The notes: a model not told the origin generated them from the sequence alone. A DNA stretch of 64,000 bases from Paramacrobiotus metropolitanus (GCF_019649055.1 NW_026570317.1:372001-436000); one strand, 5' to 3'; positions 1-12,163 are shown, counted from the first letter of the stretch. Program-made: numbers and translations.

Positions 1-259
1 ACTAGCAGTAGTTGAGAAATTTGGGTAACGATTTGCTCTGGGCATGACCACCCGTACACCAGTATTTTATTAAGATAAAATCGATACTATACAGCATGCG
101 GCCAAAAGAAATCAATATCCTAAGCTATAGATCATAACAATAAGTCGCCATAACTCGCCGGTACTCATTATAACCGCCAGAACATTAGAGATTTGTTTAT
201 GTGATCTTTTTTCTGCTTGAAATGCTGACATTTGCATCGTGATTTGTTCTGTTAATCAG

Positions 260-1625
260 ATACGCCGTCCGTGTCGGCCAGATCCTGTATGTGACATCGC
301 TGCGCGCCTTCGCCTCTTTCACCCACCGCGACACCATTTTCAGCGTGGGCAACACCAATGCCGAAGTCACCCAGATCATGATGTTGATTAACAACATCCT
401 AATGGAAGCCGGCTGCACCTGGAGCAACGTGCACGATGTAGAAGTCCTGGTCACCGGTGACCCCGACGACAAGTTCCCCGCCGTCTACAAAGCCATGGAC
501 AGGTTCTGCCGTGCTTTAAATTGCACTGATGTACGTCGGTTTCCTGTTTCTTTTTATAACTACCATTTTTAACTGACGTATTGTAGTTTCCTTGGGCTGC
601 TCATTTCCGCACTGCTGAATCTCTTGCCGACAACGCCACCGTTGAGTTCGCAGTACAGGCCAGCAACTGCGAGTGGGAACACAAGGGTAACCAGAGATTC
701 GCGCGAGCAACAATAATGGCTCACTTCTCCACCATGTGTCAGATTCGTCTCGAATTACAGCCATATCATTAAACTGCAGCTAGATTATTACTGCATATTC
801 AGTACGATGCTGTCGATTGCAGCATCTCCCCAGCATAAGGGTTTACAGTCCGAATGTTGCGGCCCTTTGAAGCGTTACCCTGTTCTTTCTTCGTTAGTGG
901 AATCGACTGAAAGCGCCCCAAATCCGTGGAAGTAAGTTATTTTCTTATGGTTAGCACCAAATGCCAACGAAGCAGTTGTAACGCGCGTAACCACTCTGTA
1001 TAAAAGCACTTCATTATGGTTTTATTCGATGTCCGATAATATGCACGATGCGCCGAAAGGAAAAAATGTCCTAAAATACAAAACTTAATTTTATTTGCAG
1101 ATCGATAATTTTCCTGGAATTTTTAACCTGTTAGAAATGATGACCGTTTCTTTTTTGTGATGTGATGATTTCTGTGTTAATCAGGTATGCGGTCCGCGTA
1201 GGCCAGAACCTACACGTGAGTTCGGTGCGCGCCTTCAAAACCTTGACCGACCGCACCATCATCAGTCCGGGAGGCGCCTACACCGAAACCAAACAGATTA
1301 TGACGTTGACGGAAGAGATCCTCAGCAAAGCCGGCTGCAGCTGGAATAATGTGCACGATGTGGCACTACTGGTCACCGGCGGCCGCGAAAACTACCCTGT
1401 AATTGACAAGGCCATAAACGATTTCTGCGGTGAATCTGCATATAATTGCTCTGGTGTAAGTGGATAGAATTGTTCCTTTGACCAATCTCCTTTTTTTAAA
1501 CCGACATTTTGCAGTTTCCTTGGGCTGCCCATTTGCGCTCTGCTCCATCTCTCGCCAACCAAGCGACCGTCGAAATCGCAGTACAGGCCAGCTATTGCCC
1601 CTGGAAACCTGTGGATCACGAGTAG
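260..1625 (+). CDS. Secreted tandem RidA-like protein, gene 1 (5' end outside window)
   Basis: Proposed exons are 260-530, 587-686, 823-931, 1185-1455 and 1515-1625; all junctions are GT-AG and the phases agree. The signal-peptide exon and first linker exon would lie left of the window. Each domain has a long exon with RidA/YjgF/UK114 hallmarks (YAVRVGQ, then AGC[TS]W[SN]NVHDV and LVTG) and a short exon (FPWAAH, then ATVE[FI]AVQAS). A linker exon with an ECC motif joins the two domains. Canonical RidA proteins deaminate reactive enamines/imines. Here the usual PAR arginine aligns with Ala and the second acidic residue of the VEIEA strand with Ala, so activity is doubtful; that alignment is mine by eye. 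The stop is TAG at 1623, with AATAAA at 1680. The one-domain ORFs could instead be separate genes, but the GGTAAC donor at 687 matches the same position in the two paralogues. Confidence 0.78.
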
Positions 1626-2232
1626 TCCTCGCTAGTAACGAGACTGGCTTGCATGGCAGCCTTGTCGCAACATACATCCAATAAATTGCTACTAACATCC
1701 ACTGCGTATGCGTTTTCGCCGAATAACTCAATTTTAAACGGTGCAGAGAGCGTGAACACCGTTTTTGGTTCAGCCTAGATTTACTTAATTTTAATTTTGC
1801 TTCATGAATTAACACATCAAGTGGTTTTGTTTGCATCAAAAGAGGTAACAAAATGAATGCGAACCAATGTAAACATCATGGTATAGCATATTAAAATTTC
1901 TGAACTCACATAGGAAATTTCATTTCATAAAAACACACCTGGCAAATCGGCATTACTCCCCGACTGACGCAACTCCGCGGTTGCGATTTGTACTTTCGCA
2001 TGTTATTTTGTAAGGCAGTCTGCATTAAAATGCAGATTCGTGGCAGGTGGTCTCTGTCGCTCCGGCTACCGATATCGACAACTTTCCGACTGGTTTCAGA
2101 ATTAGTATTGCTGTTGCTGATATTTTCCGTGAATTTGTGAAGATTCTCAGCGATCGGATCAAAGAATCAGCGGTTTAAGGGGATTCTATTGCTGACATAA
2201 CATTTTCACTCGCTTGGGAAATGTATTTACAG
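1626..2232. other. Intergenic spacer between RidA genes 1 and 2
   Basis: It holds the polyadenylation signal AATAAA (1680-1685) of gene 1. The stretch at about 2041-2160 resembles the segment upstream of gene 3 (about 18838-18960), so the upstream flank was duplicated together with the gene. I see no further coding sequence. Confidence 0.6.
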
Positions 2233-2238
2233 TATAAA
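2233..2238 (+). promoter_or_regulatory. TATA box of RidA gene 2
   Basis: TATAAA lies 113 bases before the start codon at 2351. Gene 3 has the same TATAAACG context (19022) at nearly the same distance from its ATG. Confidence 0.5.
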
Positions 2239-2350
2239 CGCTTTGCAAAACGCAATAGCTGCCATCAGCTGTTACGTTTTCAAATATCCACGAGAGAATT
2301 ATATCTGACTTTATCCTTTGTCACCTTTCGTAGTTTTCTTGTTTCCCACG

Positions 2351-4478
2351 ATGAAATTGATAATCCTCGCTGTTGCATTGGTTGTCGCCGCTACCAGCAG
2401 TAAGTGACCTTTGTTAACGTATCGCTTCCGTAAGTTGATCAGCTGTCTTTGGCTGATATCTTGTACAATGTACACTCAATTTGATGTTATGGATTGCAGT
2501 GACTACACCGGACCCACATCCGCAGCCAGAATGCTGCCACTCACCGAAGCACTACACGGGCATAAATTCTTCGCCGAAGGAATCCAAAAAGCAGCCGTGG
2601 CAGTATGTTAATTTCTTAATTTTTGGAGCCAACAATGCGGTTACGATGGGGGGTTGTTTAGAAGTACGCATTTGATAAGCCCCGAAAACACCGCAGACGT
2701 CACTTACCTTACCCGTTTAAGCTTACCGTAATCGTCCTTTGCAAACCGTTTTCAAAAGATTGTAATGGCAAAATAGACCATAATTATGGCTCCAATGGTC
2801 TTCTACTATTTTCTTTCCTTGCTCTCTCCCGAAACGCGTTTTTCTCTTTAGGAAAAACAGTTGAAAAATTCTTAGCGTGACTATTGACTACCCTGTATAA
2901 CAGCAATTGCTACTGGTTTAATTTTTTAAGCGATACACTCAGCACAAAACGCAATAAAATGATGTCCTAAAATACAGAACATAGTAATTTTTAAATTTGC
3001 TCCAAAAAAACTTTACCGGTTTTTTTTATTTTGCGTCGGTACAGATGCTGATCTTTGTGTTGTGGTTCTTTTTGCTAACCAGTTCCGCCATCCGTGTCGG
3101 TCAAATCCTGTACGTGACCTCGATGCGCGCCTTCAAAGATATTGAACGCCACAAAGAAATCATCAGCCCGGGCGGCATCATCCCCGAAACCCAGCGGATC
3201 ATGGATTTGACGGACCAGATCCTCAAGACAGCAGGCTGCACCTGGAACGATGTGCATGATGTGGCGGTACTAACCACCGACATCCACGCTAACTTCACCG
3301 ACGTTAAAAACGTCATGAACGATTACTGCATTGCAAACTGCACTGGTGTAAGTTGATTGCATTTTGTCCTTGGTTCACCTCTTTTGTTCACCGACGTAAT
3401 ATAGGTTCCATGGACCGCCCATTTTCGGACTGCGACATCTTTGAAAAACAAGGCCACCGTAGAATTCACAGTACAGGCTAGCGACTGCAATTGGATAGGC
3501 AGAGGTAACGAGTAGTCAATTCCGCGAGTTGATCGATTGACTGTGCCTGACACCACGCACATTCAGTATCATGCTGTGGATTTTTTCGCTGTGGATTGCA
3601 GTGGCTGACAGCAGTGACCAACAGGATAAAAGTTCGCAGCCCGAATTTTGCACCGCACCAAAGCGCGTTGTCTCGACTCATTGGTTAAAAAAGCAATTTG
3701 ACGAGTCCCCCCAGCCGTATGTGTAAGTCTTTAAATTATAGATCTCTATATGTCAAGTCTTTTCAGTTTTGGTCAGGAGAATGTAGTCAAACAATAATTA
3801 CCGAAAATATCGTAAATTAATTGCAGTCGCACATTGGACACCAAAATAGCGCAACATGGCAAAAATGCTCGTTTCTTTTCTGTTGAAATGTCTGACTGCA
3901 TTACTCAGATAACTAGCGAAAACAACCTATTCTTAAGGGCTAGTTTGATACATCGCTTTTGTATCTTTAACGGTAGCGCTGCTGAGAAATTTGTGTAACT
4001 GTTAACACTTGGCAGTGTCATCGTTGTGTTGTCATTGTTTCCGTTAATCAGGGGCGGCGTCCGTGTCGGCCAGACCCTGTACCTCAGCTCAATGCGCGCC
4101 ACCGAAGACTTTATCAGCAACCACACCGCTAGCACTTACCTCCAAGCATACTGGATAATGAACCGGATCAATTCCATCTTCATCGAAACCGGATGCACCT
4201 GGAACAATGTGCACGATGTGGCGGTGCTGGCCACCGGGGCCTTAAACACTATGCCAGCATTGACCACGCTGTGAAAGAATTCTGTCATAAGCCAGAATAC
4301 AACTGCCCTGGTGTAAGTTAACTGCATATTTACCATGGCCACGCTTCTCTATTTGACTAACTTTCCGTAGTTTCCTTGGGCTGCCCATTTGCGCTCTGCT
4401 CCATCTCTCGCCGGCAACGCCACCGTCGAATTCACAGTACAGGCCAGCAACTGCCAATGGACCGACTTAGCTAACTAG
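2351..4478 (+). pseudogene. Secreted tandem RidA-like protein, gene 2, with a 1-base frameshift in domain 2
   Basis: Exons are 2351-2399 (signal peptide MKLIILAVALVVAATS), 2500-2602 (linker with PECC), 3083-3347 and 3405-3504 (RidA domain 1), 3602-3722 (second linker), 4052-4312 and 4371-4478 (RidA domain 2). Splice phases agree throughout, except that exon 6 is one base short (261 nt against 271 nt in genes 1 and 3). A base is missing near 4232-4240, so reading shifts after LATG and stops at TGA 4270-4272. Without that loss the exon would continue into the conserved NCPG end. Domain 1 shows IRVGQILYVTS, AGCTWNDVHDV and VPWTAHFRTA. The stop is TAG at 4476 and AATAAA is at 4541. This is either a recent null allele, a truncated product or a sequencing error. 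Confidence 0.75.
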
Positions 4479-5421
4479 TAATTCTTGCCGCTTGCCTTTC
4501 CACCATGTATCAGCTTCGTCTCAAACTACATCCACTAAATAATAAAACCCATTTTATATCCCTTTCCGCCACCTAAATTCATTTTACACGTTGTGTACGC
4601 GCTGCTGTGTTTAAACTGAGATGTGATTTCCTTTAACTTTGAATCCTGAATTTGCTAACGAATATGTTTCGCTTGCTACCGTAGAAGCGGAAAGATAAAT
4701 TCAAAATAAATAATACAAGCATCGTTGTAATGAATGACATAGTTTTTGAGATTCCTAGTAAAATTTTAGAGCATACTCTGTGTAGCAATAGCGAAAAAAT
4801 CGGAAATAGCACAGCGAGAGTACATGTACTACAGTCAGGGTGCAAGTTCGTTGTCTTGGGTTTGTTTGGGTTACGGCTCACACATCAAACTTTTCTTCGA
4901 CTGTGAGTGGTGTTTTGTCCATAAAGTAATCCATAAAGTGGTATTTTGTCATGCAATTAAGAATTACTTTCGATACTTGCTGCGATGTGTAAATGCCTTG
5001 AGCGGTCTTGTTTATGTGACTTCTGCTCCGAGTCTAGATTGACAACTAGTGAGTCGTTTCCAAAAATTTGCGACCAGTAATGGTTGCGAAAACTGGGTTC
5101 GCACTACTGAAAGTACTGGGCAACGGACTGCTCACATATTATACTGTACCGACAATCCACCCTAAAGATAAGTCGAACACATCGCTTAATGGTTATCAAT
5201 GGTTATTTAAAAAAATAAACGTAGGCACCGGATCTCGTAACTCGTACATTTACCAACCGTGAGCCGTTTCGCCCGTCAAAAATGTTAACAAACCTGTTTG
5301 CCGGCAAAAAGATTTGATTTGTGAGCAGTGAGACCGTCACCGTCAATCTTTCTGTCTGAATAAATAACTTCTGTTTGAAGCGATTTCCAAACCGGAATTA
5401 CAAGTCACTAACCATAAGGAT
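4479..5421. other. Non-coding spacer
   Basis: It carries the AATAAA signal (4541-4546) of RidA gene 2. The remainder is AT-rich with only short chance ORFs, and I see no domain signature or clear repeat. Confidence 0.5.
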
Positions 5422-6190
5422 ATGGACTCGCAATCACCGATGGTAATAGTCATCCAATACAGGCGCTCTCTCCTTGGAGCGCCTGCATTGGATGACGCGA
5501 TTGCTCCGGTGTTTGCCGAAAAAGCTGTGACAATCCTTACTGCATGCAAGGGAATGGAGCTTCTGCCGTCACCAAGCGCTGTACCTCCTGAAACACTGTC
5601 TCGGCGCGCCCAAGATCATCTACATGTTGAGATGTTGCAACGCTGGAGATACCCGCAGCAACTGTATCAGATTGACGAAGCTCTGCGCTCCTGTTTTCAG
5701 CTACTGTGCAACGTTCGAACCAATCACGATGACTACCCTAGCTGGCGGCAAGCAAGCCTGCCGGTCATCACACGTGGTATCGGCATACGTCGATCGGAGG
5801 AATTAGCGCTTCCAGCCTTTTTGGCTTCGATTCACTCCGTATCTGACCTGGTGTCGTTACTGCTTCCCTAACGGCCGCCTGTGGATACCACAGAAGCTAT
5901 GAACTTGTGGAAACTGAACGCTCGCCTTCAAGAACTTCCTGAATTAGGTTTCCGGAAAAAACAGAAGTCTTGGGATCTACCGCTGTGCAATGCATCGCTG
6001 CACACTCTTTTGGAAGTATGTATATCGCGACGATGAGATTAACAGAGCGCGCCTCCTTGCACAGTCTACTCCGGATGCAGGTATTTGGCTCAATGCTTTG
6101 CCATCCGCCCACATAGGGAACCTACTTGACGACGACTTCCTGAAAATTTCCGACTTCCAAGCTCTTTTTGCTGTGACATTGAAAGTTTTA
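5422..6190 (+). pseudogene. Retroelement fragment (post-RT region of the 33-kb family)
   Basis: The peptide read from 5422 to 5871 aligns by eye with the long retroelement ORF at 33494-35275. LLGAPALDDAI matches YLGAPLHDDAV, and WRQASLPV followed by GIGIRRSEELALPAFLAS matches WMQAALPV followed by GLGIRSIEKLALPAFLAS. After a stop and frame changes, about 6040-6150 reads ARLLAQST, IWLNALPSAHIGNLLDD, matching ARLRGVST, AWLEALPAASLGNFLND. RT catalytic motifs and the endonuclease are absent. It is a 5'- and 3'-truncated, frameshifted copy and not a functional gene. Confidence 0.75.
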
Positions 6191-6411
6191 ACCGTGTTAT
6201 TTACACATACATGCATGTTTACTGATTTGTATATCTTGGTCGATTATTAATAAAGATTATTCCAACAGCAAGAAATTTTCTTGCTGCGCATCCGCGTTAG
6301 TATGTTACCGGCCAACGTGCAACTAAATCACCTCGAGCTATATACATAGTTGAAAATAGCCGGATGGTGACTTCCTGCTAAAAATTACATGACATGAAGT
6401 GCATGACAAGG

Positions 6412-6431
6412 AAGTAGCCGGGAGGCTACTT
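6412..6431 (+). promoter_or_regulatory. Conserved upstream hairpin of CBM14 gene 1
   Basis: It is a perfect inverted repeat, AAGTAGCC, loop GGGA, GGCTACTT. The same motif stands upstream of all four CBM14 copies, 60-100 bases before the TATA box in the three uninterrupted ones. Here it is separated from its TATA by the LINE-like insertion 6440-7693. Confidence 0.5.
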
Positions 6432-6439
6432 GCTACGAC

Positions 6440-7693
6440 GGATTAAATAAAAAGATCACTCTTGTCCTGAAGATCACTCAAGATTTGAAATGGAATATTT
6501 TGAATATTTTGGAAACATGACTGATTGCGACTTTTCTTTTGACTTTTCTGGCTCAAAAGTTAATTGGGAAAAATTTATACCCGAACTTAAGAAATTTGTT
6601 AACCATGTAAAGTGCCTGGAATCGAAAATCGAAGAATTGACTGTCGAAAATGTGGCCATCAAGAACCAGCTGAAAGTTACTCCCTTCACAATCTTGCCAA
6701 GTCTTGCCGTGGAGCCTCCTAAGGAGAACCTTTTGTCGTCTAATGATATCGCTGAATTAAAGAACGGAGTGCAAGAGCTATGTGAACGAGTTTTCGTGAT
6801 AGAATGTGGACTCGCCACTGGCGGTGAGACCCTGCGCGGGGATACGACAGTGATGATGTGATCTCGGACCCTCTTGTTGCGCGTGTTGTTGATGAAAACT
6901 TCGGATACGCTCCGGGAAATTGGGAACTTCTGGATGAGAAGAGGAAGACGATGGAGAAAAAGGGGCACTGTGGAAACCTCGAAAAGTTGAAGTGCCGCGG
7001 CTTGGTGCGATGAAATGTCCTGAGTTTATGCCAGCTGGCATTGAAACCCGATCGAACCCTTCGCCTATGCCATCTCCGCCAACCCATGCTTCGTATGCAC
7101 ATGTCGTTGCTACTAAGCGGTTGCCAAAATCTATTCGTGGATGTCAGATCTACAACGGTGCTGACGTGGAACCTCGCAATGAATTGAGCAAGACCCTGCA
7201 GTGTAAGCGAAAACCACATGCTGATTTTGCGTGAAAGGTATTCCTCGCCTTGAAAATTCAAATTTCACCAGTGTGAAAGCATACAACAATTTCATCGCCA
7301 ATCAGCTGAACAGCGAAGGAATTTCTACCAGATTCGTAAGTGTTTTGTTCCCCACGTGGAGACAAGCGCACTGCGACGTTTGCGCGGATTGGAATATTCA
7401 AAGACGATGCTGATAAAATCCTACGACCTGAACTTTGGCCCTCCAACGTTTTCGTGCGAGAATGGGTGTACTGATTGATCTTGTTGACTATTGTGATATC
7501 CTTCGTTTTATGTTACATACTGAAATAACTTTGTTTACTGTGCATTGTGATTACGATAGCTGGAAGAATTTTTGAAAGGGGCTGTCATTTTTTGTGGCAG
7601 CTGATCTTGAACGTTTGTCTGCAACCTCGTGCAGGCGTTTACCTGATTGTTGTAGACGTTAAGCTGATTAAACAAACAAACAAACAAACAAAC
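6440..7693 (+). mobile_element. Non-LTR retrotransposon remnant: ORF1-like reading frame plus 3' UTR with (CAAA)n tail
   Basis: An ORF opens at 6490 with a coiled-coil-like segment (CLESKIEELTVENVAIKNQL). It continues through at least three frame changes to RIGIFKDDADKILRPELWP, SNVFVREW near 7390-7470, which resembles the C-terminal part of ORF1 proteins of animal LINEs. No reverse transcriptase follows. A non-coding stretch then ends in about five CAAA repeats at 7671-7693. The element interrupts a segment that is continuous upstream of the other CBM14 copies: the sequence resumes at 7694 with TGCAAAGCGCGTATCC, matching the other flanks. The exact 5' end is uncertain. An ORF2-less copy of this length may be an internal deletion or a non-autonomous element. 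Confidence 0.65.
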
Positions 7694-7731
7694 ATGCAAA
7701 GCGCGTATCCGGTATGACGAGCTGCATAATT

Positions 7732-7738
7732 TGTATAA
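7732..7738 (+). promoter_or_regulatory. TATA box of CBM14 gene 1
   Basis: TATAAAA lies in the conserved context TGCATAATTTGTATAAAAAC. It is followed by a conserved leader containing TCGCTTCGTCG about 60 bases later, as in the other copies. Confidence 0.55.
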
Positions 7739-7881
7739 AAACTGCTGCTGCATTCCAGTGTACGAGTACATTCCAAATTTTACTGATTAGCATCAGTGTC
7801 TTCGCTTCGTCGCTCTGCATACTGTCGTTACATTATCTCATTCACTTCCTCCAATACTTGGCGTCACCGTTTTAGTAAATC

Positions 7882-8938
7882 ATGGGAATATGTAAGGTCA
7901 TATTTTTCGCTATTCTGTGTGCGGCCAGTGGTCAGCAATTTCAAAATTTATGGGACATCCTAAATTCGACCACATCAAGGACGGAGATTATAAATCTTTC
8001 AACCAATATTGTGGCTGGACCATCGCATCCTACGCTGCTGAAATTACCGGTTACCACTAAATTTGCCTGTAAAGATGTGCCTGGCCCGGGATACTTTGCG
8101 GACATCGGCACACAATGTCAGGTTTTCCATAGGTTTGCCGGCCGTTGTAAAAATGCAGGCTTCTGATCATACAGATGAATGCTTCGTTAACATTACTCTA
8201 GGTGTGACGCGAACGCAACCGTGACCAGCTATTTGTGCCCCAATATGACTGCTTTCAATCCGATTACACTAGTTTGTGAAAACCTTTCCGATGTTGAGTG
8301 CCAAACGTAAGTGGTTAAGCATCTAGTACTGTCTAACAAGGCATCAAATCCTAAGTATATAAAGTACGGATGCTGGCAACGGCTATGCGATTGTTTTCAG
8401 GTTTTTTGAGTATCTCGATTACTATACAATCAACTACGGTGCTCCCCTGTCGCCTGGCGTACAAGTCTTAGTAGGGGGTTCCGGATCCCCCTCTGCTGCA
8501 CCTGCACTGGAACCCGCCCCGGGCAAAGTTACTGCCTCGCCCAGCTCCCCGGCACCAGCTGGCAAGGACCCGGTTGAGCCTATCAAAGTCGAAGGAAAGA
8601 CCGCGATTTTCACCAAGAGTGGTCCGGCCGGGCAGCCCTCTTCTGCTACCGCTCAGTCCAACGCATCAACAATCACCCGGGCCAAGGAGGAAATGGTACT
8701 GACTAAGGGTATCACTACAGCCACCGCCGCCGAACCGACTGTCAAGCCGATACCGGAATTCAAGGCCCCGGTTCTACCAACTGGAAAGGGCAAAGCACCG
8801 GCAGCAGCTGTCCCAATGACAACCACCAGGAAGACCACTGCGGAGATGACAACAGAAGAGACAACGGAAGCTGTCTTCGCGGAACCGACCGATCAGAACA
8901 CAACGACCCCTGCTGTAATGTGGGAGTTGTCTTGGTAA
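7882..8938 (+). CDS. Secreted chitin-binding type-2 (CBM14/peritrophin-A) protein, copy 1, intact
   Basis: Exons are 7882-8132, 8202-8306 and 8401-8938, with GT-AG junctions and matching phases. The protein is about 297 residues. It begins with a signal peptide (MGICKVIFFAILCAASG), then a linker, then one CBM14 domain whose six cysteines lie in FAC, TQC, HRC, YLC, LVC and VEC; the HRC codon is split by intron 1. Exon 3 encodes a long Pro/Thr/Ala-rich, probably unstructured tail of about 178 residues with many TT and PAP motifs. Such proteins bind chitin in cuticle or peritrophic matrix, so secretion to cuticle or gut lining is inferred. This copy has the longest intact tail of the four and lacks the SNSRLYSDRPLFDTPP segment seen in copies 2 and 4. 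Confidence 0.85.
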
Positions 8939-11334
8939 AGGTAAAGATCTGTACCAGTACGGTGCAGATGTGCAGCTCACAATTAGCATATTTTGTTGTT
9001 GTCGCCGCTGCACTATAATGAACCACGGGGCACTACATCTACGTGTCTGTTTTAACTGCACAATTTATTTATCGGGTTATATGACCTTTAAAGGTAACCT
9101 GAGAAGTGAGAACCAATGAACCAACATAATTTCATATCTAGGTTGTAATACGCATATTAAAAATACCCAAGGGTAATGTGTTCAGACGTATCAAAAGCTT
9201 TAAGGTGGGAAACTGCCAAAAGTCAGTACTGATTAAGGCAACAAAAAACAGAACTATTTATTACTTACCCAAACAGGTATCATAGTCAAATACTCGAATA
9301 CCGAGAACGCAAATACAAAAAATACGAATTTATCTTTACGTAGCGCGTTAGTATGGTTCTATGATTCTTATCCAGTTTAAAAGACTCCATATTAAATAAA
9401 CGTGACTGTAACGGCAGGTGCCGGCATTGTTAGACAATCTAAAAATTAAGCTAGATTCAGAGTCATACCTTCAGTGTGATTGATTTTAACGTACTTACGC
9501 AAACAGCAGCAGAATATATTTATATGTACTATTTTTATTGCTATATCGCCCGGGTTCATCTGATTGTGTCGCTTGGCCTATTTTCGCCGTTATATACAAC
9601 TGGCAAAGTAATTAGTTAGCTTAACAAGAAGCAAAACTGTACTCAAGGAGTGCTAACCCCTTGAGTACAGTTTTGCAAGAAGATAAGGAAGTCTAACTGC
9701 TTGCGGAGCTACACTGTGAATGTAAAAGTGCCATATAAATGGCGCCGGTTTTGTTGGAATAACAGCGAAGTTCACGTGCACGTATACCGAACAGTTGAGA
9801 TGAGTCAGTATCGTAGTATATCAGACTAAAAATTAAAACATGACACCGTTTAATGCTGGGCCTAGCCGTTTTTCGTCAAAACAGTTTTTACGAAAACGCG
9901 GCTCCACTCACCATCAGTAAACTCTGTCTGTTTCTCTGCAGACATAGTCTCGTGATGATTACAGGCGATTATAGCACTAGTTTCCTTTCCGTTCGAAACT
10001 GTTTGTCGTCCATAATACTGATGGCATGCCGTGGAGTAGGGTTGTCATCCCACCAAGGTTTTGGTGGTGGGATGTGATGGGAATGTGAACAGGAAGTGAT
10101 GTGATTGGTGGGATAGATTATTAATTTATTTATTAACTTCTGCCAATTTTTTTACAACAAAAAATTCAAAATTTTATGCTAACTGTTTCAACAAAGATGC
10201 CTTTCAACAGAATCGAAAAAACTGACACAACTAGTTGAGCAAAAACAGGTCGCCATCAGTCCAAAGCCAAAACTTGCAAGCTAAGAAGTTTTACGGTTCT
10301 CGCAGTGTTGCAGCAGTTCGAAAGAAGCAAAAAGCCGTTGGCGAATTACGTCAAGTATCTTATCATCATCTTCCACAGCGGTCATCCCGATTTCCTCCAT
10401 TTTGGCAGATAATTTACAAAATCAAATACCGCCAAATCACAAGTTAGGTATTAAATTGCTACAAGTTTTTGCGAATATTTTTAAATTAAATCAAACTCAA
10501 CCTGAGGCGAATCAAGTCGCTCAAAGTAAGTATGCTTGTACAACTTTTCGCATTTCTAGATGCTGCTGCTCTATCACTGCTCTATCACTGAATTTGTTAA
10601 AAAATGCCCTGTCGACGCGCTATAGTTTATGTAACCGGATTTTGACCTTTCATTTTTAGCAATAAAAATTCATCACATCAGCAAAAACGAGCGGCTTAAT
10701 CACAATCACATGCCAGTTTTGCTTCGGGTTTGACAGAAGCCTTAACTTTATGGCTGAGCTTAACTTACGGTAAGGATCCTCACAAGTTCAGCCACCGGCA
10801 CCAAAGGGGTGTGCGGAGAAATTTAGATACGATGCAAACACTGACACTTATTTATCAACTGCACTTAAATTTTAAATATCGGAATAAAGCATCATGCTCA
10901 AGCGCAAGGCATATTCTAGCAGTGTCCCTCTAAGATCTGGAAATACCGCGAATGCACTTCAACTTCAAATGCGCCTTGTTATACAAAGTACTTTCTTTGT
11001 GGTACTTTGCGCAACCGTACAATGTTACCTTTTGAACTGTACACGAAGGAGCTTAATTGCGATCTTTGTACATCGATAATGCTGCTAACACTTTATAGGG
11101 AGAATTGATTATGTCCTTTCAAGAATGGACAGTTGGCCAAACTCTCCGAGCTCGCTTATACGTGGTGCCACATTTAATGCGGCATCTGTCAAGTTTTATC
11201 GCTTGTTACTTGCCAGACTCTCCAGGTTTTATTGCTTGCCATGCCACTGGCAGGTGCCACTGCCACGTTTAACCCCTGCCAAATTAAACTACCACGAGCG
11301 AGCGTGGGCCAAGCATTTACCGATCGCGCAGGGC
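8939..11334. other. Long spacer with no recognised gene
   Basis: Several ORFs of 60-85 codons occur (for example 10235-10447, 10402-10659 and 10894-11079), but none shows a domain. The frame at 10969-11079 starts with a signal-peptide-like stretch (MRLVIQSTFFVVLCATVQC) and could be a stray exon, though nothing joins it convincingly. A small hairpin, CATCCCACCA against TGGTGGGATG, lies at 10046-10074. Confidence 0.45.
9631..9676. repeat. Perfect inverted repeat, 18-bp arms
   Basis: Arms GCAAAACTGTACTCAAGG (9631-9648) and its exact complement (9659-9676) flank a 10-base loop. No coding sequence is adjacent. It may be a MITE relic or a hairpin-forming site. Confidence 0.8.
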
Positions 11335-11720
11335 TCTAGGAGCAGCATCACGAACCAGGTGGTGTCTATCAGTTTGATGGCGGATACCGCGTGCATCTCC
11401 GTGCGGAACTCGCCACGGTCACCTTCATTTGCGCCGAAGTGCACGCGGACGCTGCTGGACACAGTTTTTTGGAACAAGGACTGTCTTAAGAGAATGTGCC
11501 AGAATTAACTCGTCGAACAGTTGTCTGGAGACGCTGAGCCATTCGGCAAAGTTCTCGGGTAAAAGCTTTCTAGCGTTCTCGACGAATCATTGAATTTCAA
11601 CGATGATAATGCGTTAAAGAAAGCGTTCTTTCCGTAGCATATTTGCTGAAATGCATGTCAACGAGCTTCCAGTTGCTATTCCTGCCAGCGTCTTTCTCAG
11701 CCGGGACGTCGTTTAACAAT
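11335..11720 (+). pseudogene. Broken copy of the 25.6-kb F-box gene (end of exon 1 and exon 2)
   Basis: Nucleotides 11340-11550 match 26235-26440 closely: HHEPGGVYQFDGG, then VTFICAEVHADAAGH, against HHEPGGVYQFDGG and VTFICAEVHGDAAGR. Frameshifts and stops interrupt the match. About 11650-11720 reads HVNELPVAIPASVFLSRDVV, equivalent to the F-box exon (RICDLPIEILGSIILSQDVI), and ends at a stop. A further piece of exon 3 lies at 14280-14400, so the copy was split by the DNA that carries CBM14 copy 2. Confidence 0.75.
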
Positions 11721-11872
11721 TAAGCCCTTCATTATCAGACATGTCAGGACTAACTAAATCGAACGCTGATCAAACGCTGAATAAATGCGCGGCCGCGTCG
11801 GTTCGTAAAACGCCTTTAGCTTTATAGTAAACAGCAGCCGGACGATTATGTAACATGAATTACTTGACGAGG

Positions 11873-11892
11873 AAGCAGCCGGGAGATTACTT
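11873..11892 (+). promoter_or_regulatory. Upstream hairpin of CBM14 copy 2 (imperfect)
   Basis: AAGCAGCC, GGGA, GATTACTT sits in the position of the palindrome that is perfect upstream of copies 1 and 3. The arms are mismatched here. The following TATA region is degenerate (TGTATTAAAAAA near 11985). Confidence 0.4.
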
Positions 11893-12163
11893 CCGACTGC
11901 AGATTACAGAACTTGATTACTCATTCCAGACAATTAGCAAAGCGCGTGTACTCGTGTAGTATATAATCACGAGCTTCTTATTTTGTATTAAAAAATTATT
12001 GCAGATTAGTGGATTTCAGTGTGAATGTACTGATTTACACTCCAAATTTTACCGGTCAGCATCAGCATCTCCGCTTCGTCGGTTGGCACACTGACGCCAT
12101 ATTTCTTCGGTGATTTCCTTTAACACTTGGCGTAAGCGTCTTCCCTTATTTGTTAGTACAATC

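Noticed and set aside
815-1625. Second RidA domains as separate genes lacking signal peptides
   Set aside because: The GGTAAC donor in the preceding exon is conserved in position and phase in all three units and joins the domains into one frame.
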